A DNA stretch of 64,000 nucleotides from Streptomyces rugosispiralis. Lineage in GTDB: Bacteria; Actinomycetota; Actinomycetes; Streptomycetales; Streptomycetaceae. Positions 58,678 to 64,000 of the stretch are shown here, piece by piece. Each line of letters starts with the position of its first letter. Position 1 is the stretch's first letter. The DNA is taken from the NCBI RefSeq assembly GCF_024505145.1, contig NZ_JANIAA010000037.1, forward strand, positions 39,699 through 103,698, written 5' to 3'. The translations under genes were made by a program, and so were the position numbers. The notes beneath the pieces are model-generated. The model saw only the letters and a program-made list of their open reading frames with translations, was not told the origin of the DNA and did not search any database.

Positions 58678-60678
58678 CTAGCCCTCCTGCGCCTTGGCCG
58701 CCGCGTCGATGGCGGCCAGCGAGCGGCGCACCTGGTTGCGGTCGGTGGTGTACCAGAATTCCGGCATGGACTTGCGGAGGAACGAGCCATAGCGGGCCCG
58801 CTCGACCCGCGGATCCAGGACGGCGACGATGCCCCGGTCACCCGAAGCCCGCACCAGCCGGCCCGCGCCCTGCGCCATCAGCAGCGCGGCATGTGTCGCG
58901 GCGACGGCCATGAAGCCATTGCCACCGGCCTCCTCCACCGCCTTCTGGCGGGCACTCATCAGAGGGTCGTCCGGACGAGGGAAAGGCACCCGGTCCATCA
59001 CCACCAACTGACAACTGGGACCCGGCACATCGACGCCCTGCCAGAGGGACAGCGTGCCGAACAGGCAGGTACTGGCGTCGGCGGAGAAGGAGCGGATCAG
59101 CTCGCCCAGCGTCTCCTCGCCCTGAAGGAGGATGGGCATGTCCAGACGCCCGCGCAGGTCCTCCGCGGCCGCCTGGGCGGCGCGCATGGACGAGAACAGC
59201 CCGAGCGTGCGCCCACCCGCGGCCTCGATCAGCTCGGCGAGCTCATCGAGCATATCGGCGCGGCTGCCCTCGCGGCCGGGCTGTGCGAGATGCTTGGCGA
59301 CGTAGAGGATCCCCTGCTTGGAGTAGTCGAAGGGCGAGCCGACGTCGAGGCCCTGCCAGCGCGGCGCGGCCTCCTCGCCGTCCTCCGGGTCCTGCGGGCT
59401 CTCGGGGGCGAGACCGAGTGAGGCCGCCACCCCGTTGAAGTCCCCGCCCAGCTTGAGCGTGGCGGAGGTGAGGACGACGGAACGGTCCTCGAACAGCTTC
59501 TCGCGCAGCAGCCCCGACACCGAGAGCGGGGCGACCCGCAGCGAGGCGCCGAAGCGGTCGTGCCGCTCGTACCAGACCACGTCGTACTCGGAGGCTTCGA
59601 CGATCCGCTCGGCCACCTGGTGGATGTTCTCCACGGCGCCCAGCGCCTGCTTGCGGACCGCGTCCTCGTCCTTGACCGAGGCGTCCCGTGTGGCGCCGAG
59701 CGCCGAGATCACCGTGCGGGCCGCGTCGCGGAGCGCCATCAGCACATACCCGAGGTCCTCGGGGATCTTCTCGAGGCGGCCGGGCAGGGCGAGCTCCATC
59801 AGCCGCTCGAAGCCCTCGGACGCGGTCTGGAGAGCGTCCGCCGCCTGTTCGTTGACCAGCTTCGCGGCACGCCGCACGGCGCGGTTGACCTGGCCCGGGG
59901 TGAGCTCGCCGCTGGCGACGCCGGTGACCCGGGAGACCAGCTCATGGGCCTCGTCGACGATCAGCACCTCATGGCTGGGCAACACGGGGGCGCCCTCGAT
60001 CGCGTCGATGGCGAGCAGCGCGTGATTGGTGACGACGACATCGGCGAGCTTGGCCCGCTCACGGGCGGCCTCCGCGAAGCACTCCGCACCATAGGCGCAT
60101 TTGGACGCGCCGAGGCACTCCCGGGAGGTGACCGACACCTGGGACCAGGCGCGGTCCGAGACACCGGGGGTCAGATCGTCCCGGTCGCCCGTCTCGGTGT
60201 CGTCCGACCAGTCGCGCAACCGCAGCAGGTCCTTGCCGAGCTTGCTGGTGGGCGTGGCGGCCTCGAACGGGTCGAAGAGCCCGGCCTCGTCCGCGTCCTC
60301 CTGCGGAACGCCCTCGTGGAGCCGGTGCAGGCACAGATAGTTGGAGCGGCCCTTGAGCATGGCGAACTCGGGACGGCGGCGCAGCAGCGGGTGCAGCGCC
60401 TCCACGGTGCGGGGAAGGTCGCGCTCGACGAGCTGCCGCTGCAGGGCGAGGGTCGCCGTGGCGACGACGACGCGCTCGCCGTGGGCGAGGGCGGGCACCA
60501 GATAGCCCAGGGACTTTCCGGTGCCGGTGCCGGCCTGGACCAGCAGGTGGGAGCTGTCGTCGATCGCCTCCGCCACCGCTTGGGCCATGGCTGTCTGGCC
60601 AGGGCGCTCGGTGCCGCCGACGGCGGTTACGGCGGCGTGCAGCAGATCTTCGAGTGGAGGCGAGGACGATTCAGTCAT
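58678..60678 (-). CDS. dinG: DinG-type ATP-dependent DNA helicase (iron-sulfur XPD-like)
   Basis: The protein has 666 residues. Walker A LLVQAGTGTGKSLGYLVPAL (residues ~36-56), a putative [4Fe-4S] cysteine set (CLHRLHEG... SRECLGASKC... YGAECF), DEAH box LIVDEAHELVSRV, and motif VI MAQGAGRLVRASGDRGIV identify a superfamily 2 helicase of the DinG/XPD group. It likely acts on R-loops or damaged DNA. In E. coli dinG is in the SOS regulon; here no LexA box is seen within the 245 bp upstream. The start ATG at 60678 has a weak ribosome-binding site. It converges on lexA. Confidence 0.88.
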   Translation of the reverse strand: MTESSSPPLEDLLHAAVTAVGGTERPGQTAMAQAVAEAIDDSSHLLVQAGTGTGKSLGYLVPALAHGERVVVATATLALQRQLVERDLPRTVEALHPLLRRRPEFAMLKGRSNYLCLHRLHEGVPQEDADEAGLFDPFEAATPTSKLGKDLLRLRDWSDDTETGDRDDLTPGVSDRAWSQVSVTSRECLGASKCAYGAECFAEAARERAKLADVVVTNHALLAIDAIEGAPVLPSHEVLIVDEAHELVSRVTGVASGELTPGQVNRAVRRAAKLVNEQAADALQTASEGFERLMELALPGRLEKIPEDLGYVLMALRDAARTVISALGATRDASVKDEDAVRKQALGAVENIHQVAERIVEASEYDVVWYERHDRFGASLRVAPLSVSGLLREKLFEDRSVVLTSATLKLGGDFNGVAASLGLAPESPQDPEDGEEAAPRWQGLDVGSPFDYSKQGILYVAKHLAQPGREGSRADMLDELAELIEAAGGRTLGLFSSMRAAQAAAEDLRGRLDMPILLQGEETLGELIRSFSADASTCLFGTLSLWQGVDVPGPSCQLVVMDRVPFPRPDDPLMSARQKAVEEAGGNGFMAVAATHAALLMAQGAGRLVRASGDRGIVAVLDPRVERARYGSFLRKSMPEFWYTTDRNQVRRSLAAIDAAAKAQEG

Positions 60679-60923
60679 AGGGCTGCCAGCCTAAGGGGCG
60701 GCACCGACATCACTCCTGTCGGTGTGGTCGGTGACGGACGGTTTCGGCCGGGACGGGGTCCGGGCGGATCTTCGCTTCGTGGCACGGGCGGATCCGCGCC
60801 GGGCGGGACCGGCACGGACGGATCCGCGCCGGGCGGGAACCGGGACCGGGCGAGCGGTGTATCAACAGTGGAATCTCGCATCGAGGCAGCTGGATCACCG
60901 GGGGTACGGATGGTTGCGGAGGC
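60679..60923. repeat. Degenerate 25-bp duplication near the DinG gene start
   Basis: A 245-bp gap. Two units of about 25 bp read GGCGGATCCGCGCCGGGCGGG (first 20 shared) around 60785 and 60820, with a third more distant. No gene is seen, and no SOS or iron box. Confidence 0.45.
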
Positions 60924-61622
60924 TCACAGGACGTGTCGCAGGGCACGGTCGCGCAGCATCAGCGCGGCGCGTTTGCCGGGAAGTTCGACTTCCGCGGAGA
61001 AGCGGAAGCCGGCGCCGAGGAAGGCGGCCACGGAGGGGGTGTTGCGGAGATCCGGTTCGGCCACGACCCGGGTGCAGGACGGACGGTGCTCGAGGACGAG
61101 ATCGGCGGCCGCGCGGAGCAGGGTCGTCCCCAGGCCACGGCCGCGATCGCTGACCCGGCCGATGAGCAGGTGGATACCCGTGTCGTGCGGCCGGGCCGGG
61201 TAGTACCGGGCGAGCGGGTCCAGATCGGTGCGGTACACCTCCCAATAGCTCATCGGGACGCCGTCCAGGACGCCCAGACAGGGCACACTGCGCCCATCGC
61301 CGTCGAGCTGGTCCCCGAGGTGGCTCGCGGTGGCCTCCTCCGGGCCGTCGAGCTCCCAGAAGGCGGCCACGGACGGGTCGTTCATCCATTGGGCGATGAG
61401 CCGCAGATCGCGCCCGATGCGGACGGGGACGAGCTGGAAGGTGCCCAACGGGGTGTCGGTGGGCCCCCAATCGACGATGTGGTCGAGCAGATCCGGCCGG
61501 TCGTCGACTGCCGGTCCGGTGGAGTCCAGGTTGATGCATCGTGCGATGTCCTCTTCCTGGCGCAGCCGCATGTCGATGGTGTCGTCGGTGCTGGAGCTCG
61601 TACTGGAGTCGGTGTGCGGCAC
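60924..61622 (-). CDS. Siderophore-type GNAT acyltransferase (AlcB/IucB family)
   Basis: This 232-aa protein has the AlcB/RhbD signature DLDPLARYYPARPHDTGIHL (about residue 130) in an acetyl-CoA acetyltransferase fold, with acyl-CoA loop GRVSDRGRGLGTTLL. Members acetylate or succinylate N-hydroxylysine or N-hydroxydiamines for hydroxamate siderophores. The GTG start at 61622 is about nine bases after GGAG; a start further upstream is not supported. It lies 78 bases downstream of the NIS synthetase, so the two form a siderophore operon. No iron box is visible in the 245 bp between this gene and the DinG helicase gene. Confidence 0.87.
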   Translation of the reverse strand: MPHTDSSTSSSTDDTIDMRLRQEEDIARCINLDSTGPAVDDRPDLLDHIVDWGPTDTPLGTFQLVPVRIGRDLRLIAQWMNDPSVAAFWELDGPEEATASHLGDQLDGDGRSVPCLGVLDGVPMSYWEVYRTDLDPLARYYPARPHDTGIHLLIGRVSDRGRGLGTTLLRAAADLVLEHRPSCTRVVAEPDLRNTPSVAAFLGAGFRFSAEVELPGKRAALMLRDRALRHVL

Positions 61623-61700
61623 GGCGACGCTCTCCTCTCAGGGGTCTGGGCACGTCGGGAGGGACGTGAGGGGTGAGGGGCGTGATCGCGGGTCGCGGGG

Positions 61701-64000
61701 TCAAGCCATGGGAGTGACAGCGGTGGAGCCGGAAGGCGAGACAGACCTGGAAAGGGGGTTGGGGATGGTCACATAGACGGACTGGGTGTCCACCGGTCCC
61801 ATGAGCTCGTCCAGGCCGCGGAGCCGTGTGAGCAGATTGGCCTTGCAGCGCAGGGTGGGTGTCTCCAGGAGCCGGGCGGGAAGCGGTGAGCCGGTTCTGC
61901 CGGGGCCGGACGCGGCCTCGGCGAGGAAGCGGCGGAACGCGGCCAGCAGGACACGCTCGTCGACGAGTCGCTGGGATCCGAAGGCGCCGATCAGTCCGAG
62001 GACGTTGTTGACACCCAGGTAGTAGGCGAACCGCTCGTCGGTGACCTCGTCGGAGACGAAGGTGTCACTGCGGCCGCCGATACCGGGCAGCCGACGCTGG
62101 AGTTCGGCGTGCCGGGACGCGCGGAAGTAGTAGCCCTGGTTGTCCCGGTAACGGCCGCCGACCGGCCAGCCGTCGGGGTCCAGCAGCACCAGGGTGTTCT
62201 GCTGGTGCGCCTCGAGCGCGATGCCGGCCTCTCCGTCCAGCCACAGCAGGGGGCGTACGACCGTGTGGAGATAGCGCAGGAACCACTCCGTGCCGACGGC
62301 CGCGTTGGAACGGCCGGTTCGAGCGGCGAGCCGGGCGACGAGGTGGGCGAGCCGGGAGCGCATCACCGGCTGTCCGGGCCAGGGGCGCGGCGCGAGGAGC
62401 CCGGCGACGCAGACGGCGTCGTCGCCGGGGCCGAACGGGTTGTGCCGGATGACGACGTCGAGGCCGATCAGGGGCTCGCCATCCGGTCCGTCGACGGCGA
62501 GCCAGGCCGGGTCCCGGACGATGTCGAAGCCCGGGAATCCGGGGAAGGCCGCCCGCCACTGCTCGGCCAGTCCGCTGCGGAGCAGCCGGTGCACCTCGAC
62601 ACCGCGGCGGAGTTCCTTACGGAGGTTTTCACGACGGGAGTTGGTGATCCGCAGACCGAGGGAGAGTTTCAGCATGGCCGGAGCGCCGGGCCGGTAGACG
62701 GTGCGGACCGAGGAGGTGGGGTGCCAGGACCCACCGGACGGCCCGAGATCGTGCAGCAGACCGGCGTCGAAGAGCGCGGCGACCTCCGGACGGTGCCGGA
62801 TCTCACGAGCCTGCCAGGGATGCAGGGGCAAGGGCACGGTACCGGTGGGCAGTTGGAGGCCACTGCCCGCCAGAGAGAGGGCGAGCCGCTCGGCGGGCAC
62901 GGTCCGGCCGCGCTCCGTCCAAGCCGACTCGCAGGCCAGTGCGGACCGGCCGACCGCGATCCAGTGAAGGGGGAAGGAGCCACGCGCTTCCGGTGAGCAG
63001 AGGATGGATTCGGAGTCGGAGAGGCCCTCACGGCTCTTCGGCGTGGGATGCAGGGGGTGACCGAAGAGAAGGGACTGCTCGGCGCTGAGGAAGGGGGTGC
63101 TCGTACTCGGATCGGCGGGTGTGGCCCGGCGGAGGGTGAGAAAGAGGGCGGTGCGGCGTACGGAGTCCGCGACACGGCCGACGAGTTCGGTGGCGTCCGC
63201 GTCGGGATCGTCCCCCCGCACGCTGTACGTCGCCTCGCGGGTGAGCAGGGCCGCGAGGGTGACGGCGCCGACAGCGGGCGCGTCATGGGGGCCGTGCTCC
63301 AGCAGCGGCGGACCGAAGCGGTGCCAGCCGGTGGGCGACCAATAGCGCACCGGGACGAGGAGGACGGTTCCGCTGGCGGCGAGGGGGATGCGCAGGGTGT
63401 CCCCGTCGGGGCGCACGAGGCCGCTCTCGCGCACCCAGCAGCGCAACAGGTTCTCGACGGCAGCGGCGTCGGCCGCGATCTGCGGGTCGGGGTCGTCGAG
63501 CGGATCCGCGCAGACCTCGCGGGCGCCGGCCTCGCGGGCGCCGGCCTCCCGGGCGCCGGCCTCGCGGGCGCCCACCTCGCGGGGGCGGTTGTCCGGCGAT
63601 GCTTCATGGCAGTCGCGGTACTGCCGGGGCACGGCCGTCGTGGCGAGGGGTGGCTCCTGGGCGGGCGGTTGCGGCGCGGGCGGCTCGTCCGCCGAGGGCT
63701 CTGGGGCCGGTGGCGGCTCCGGAGCAGGTGGCTGGGGTACTCCCATCCCCGCTCCCGCCGCACTGATGAGCGGCGCCGTGGCGGGTGGCGCCGTGGCGGG
63801 CCATGCCGCCGGGGGCAGTGGCATCGGTGCCGGGGACGGTTTCGCCGCTGTTGGGGGCGAGGGCGGTGCTGGGGGCGCCGTCGGGTCGTCGGCGGCCGTC
63901 GTGGGGGTGGACGGTGATCCGACCGTCGAGACCGCCGTGGGTGGGGCGGGCGGTCTTGTTGCCTCGGCCGGGGGAGGCGCGGTGTGGGGCGGGTGTGGGA
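61701..64000 (-). CDS. IucA/IucC-type NIS siderophore synthetase (5' end outside the window)
   Basis: The reading frame stays open to the window edge. The synthetase core (from about 300 residues before the stop-distal end) shows LPLHPWQAREIRHRP, SSVRTVYRPGAPAMLKLSLG, LRITNSRRENLRKE, the NTLVLLDPDGWP block and EWFLRYLHTVV. These are the ATP-binding and citrate/carboxylate-acyl motifs of NRPS-independent siderophore synthetases. It joins a hydroxylated diamine to a dicarboxylate. The visible N-terminal part (63650-64000) is an unusual Pro/Ala/Thr-rich extension with a GAREA pentapeptide repeat; an in-frame ATG at 63824 exists but any start further upstream cannot be excluded. Siderophore type is unknown. 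Confidence 0.85.
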   Translation of the reverse strand, partial: PHPPHTAPPPAEATRPPAPPTAVSTVGSPSTPTTAADDPTAPPAPPSPPTAAKPSPAPMPLPPAAWPATAPPATAPLISAAGAGMGVPQPPAPEPPPAPEPSADEPPAPQPPAQEPPLATTAVPRQYRDCHEASPDNRPREVGAREAGAREAGAREAGAREVCADPLDDPDPQIAADAAAVENLLRCWVRESGLVRPDGDTLRIPLAASGTVLLVPVRYWSPTGWHRFGPPLLEHGPHDAPAVGAVTLAALLTREATYSVRGDDPDADATELVGRVADSVRRTALFLTLRRATPADPSTSTPFLSAEQSLLFGHPLHPTPKSREGLSDSESILCSPEARGSFPLHWIAVGRSALACESAWTERGRTVPAERLALSLAGSGLQLPTGTVPLPLHPWQAREIRHRPEVAALFDAGLLHDLGPSGGSWHPTSSVRTVYRPGAPAMLKLSLGLRITNSRRENLRKELRRGVEVHRLLRSGLAEQWRAAFPGFPGFDIVRDPAWLAVDGPDGEPLIGLDVVIRHNPFGPGDDAVCVAGLLAPRPWPGQPVMRSRLAHLVARLAARTGRSNAAVGTEWFLRYLHTVVRPLLWLDGEAGIALEAHQQNTLVLLDPDGWPVGGRYRDNQGYYFRASRHAELQRRLPGIGGRSDTFVSDEVTDERFAYYLGVNNVLGLIGAFGSQRLVDERVLLAAFRRFLAEAASGPGRTGSPLPARLLETPTLRCKANLLTRLRGLDELMGPVDTQSVYVTIPNPLSRSVSPSGSTAVTPMA
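63514..63588 (-). repeat. 15-bp tandem repeat in the NIS synthetase gene
   Basis: About five copies of a 15-bp unit such as GCCTCGCGGGCGCCG, encoding GAREA pentapeptides. The unit is a multiple of three. It lies in the extension preceding the conserved synthetase core. Confidence 0.88.

Noticed and set aside
1..64000. Search by eye for tRNA, rRNA, CRISPR, insertion sequences, attachment sites or prophage genes
   Set aside because: No convincing TPsiC-loop or anticodon stem structures, spacer-repeat arrays, transposase genes or terminal inverted repeats were found.

Overview
The window is a gene-dense, very GC-rich stretch of actinobacterial chromosome, almost certainly from a Streptomyces. 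Diagnostic genes are sepH (DUF3071 division regulator), the principal sigma factor hrdB with its Ala/Lys-rich N-terminal arm, class II ribonucleotide reductase nrdJ beside nrdR, the actinobacterial lexA, parE and parC, cutR and ptsH. From memory, the gene order matches the S. coelicolor core region running from cutR/cutS (about SCO5862/5863) down to the lexA-dinG-siderophore region (about SCO5800-5803), in inverted orientation. There are no tRNAs, rRNAs, CRISPR arrays, insertion sequences or prophage genes. Most genes look vertically inherited and operons are short.

Layout. 1-9.5 kb: cutR with the first codons of cutS, a conserved 57-aa protein, inositol monophosphatase, ferrochelatase, an MFS transporter overlapping a sugar-lactone/alditol oxidase, a membrane protein, sepH and a two-domain sulfurtransferase. 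9.7-16.7 kb: a double VOC protein, thymidine kinase, a phosphodiesterase coupled to a DUF5998 gene, a 1,002-aa PatA-type GNAT/acyl-CoA-ligase acetyltransferase, and HPr (ptsH) behind a DasR-like dre site. 16.9-25.6 kb: a GntR regulator, an M23 peptidase under a c-di-AMP (ydaO) riboswitch, a catalytic/non-catalytic M16 peptidase pair, parC, a gene-free repeat-rich gap and a Sel1-like protein.

25.8-42.2 kb: an iron-box-controlled thioredoxin-fold ferredoxin-like gene that looks leaderless, a CitA/CitB-type two-component system converging on a DUF485/SSS symporter operon, parE, a small zinc-finger protein, a secreted trypsin-like protease, hrdB, an FCD GntR regulator, an ABC ATPase-permease fusion and an NrtR-like Nudix regulator. 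42.6-53.6 kb: a DUF4192 gene divergent from a RecQ helicase fused to a phosphoribosyltransferase-like domain, with a perfect double DnaA-box palindrome between them; two poorly understood genes; RNase HII; ADP-ribosylglycohydrolase; a histidine phosphatase; and an ABC-F protein divergent from a TetR regulator with two identical-core operators.

53.7-64 kb: nrdR-nrdJ divergent from lexA, with NrdR boxes and an SOS box in the shared intergenic region, then a DinG-type helicase, and finally a siderophore locus (GNAT acylase plus an IucA/IucC-type NIS synthetase open at the window edge). The functional themes are chromosome topology and repair (parC, parE, recQ, rnhB, lexA, dinG, nrdRJ), nutrient and iron signalling (ptsH/dre, patA, symporter plus two-component system, iron box, siderophore), and cell-wall or secretion stress (cutR, M23 peptidase). 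The signals most worth testing are the DnaA-box palindrome, the leaderless iron-box gene, the ABC-F/TetR dual operators, the leaderless Nudix regulator with a dyad over its promoter, and several tandem-repeat expansions inside or between genes.
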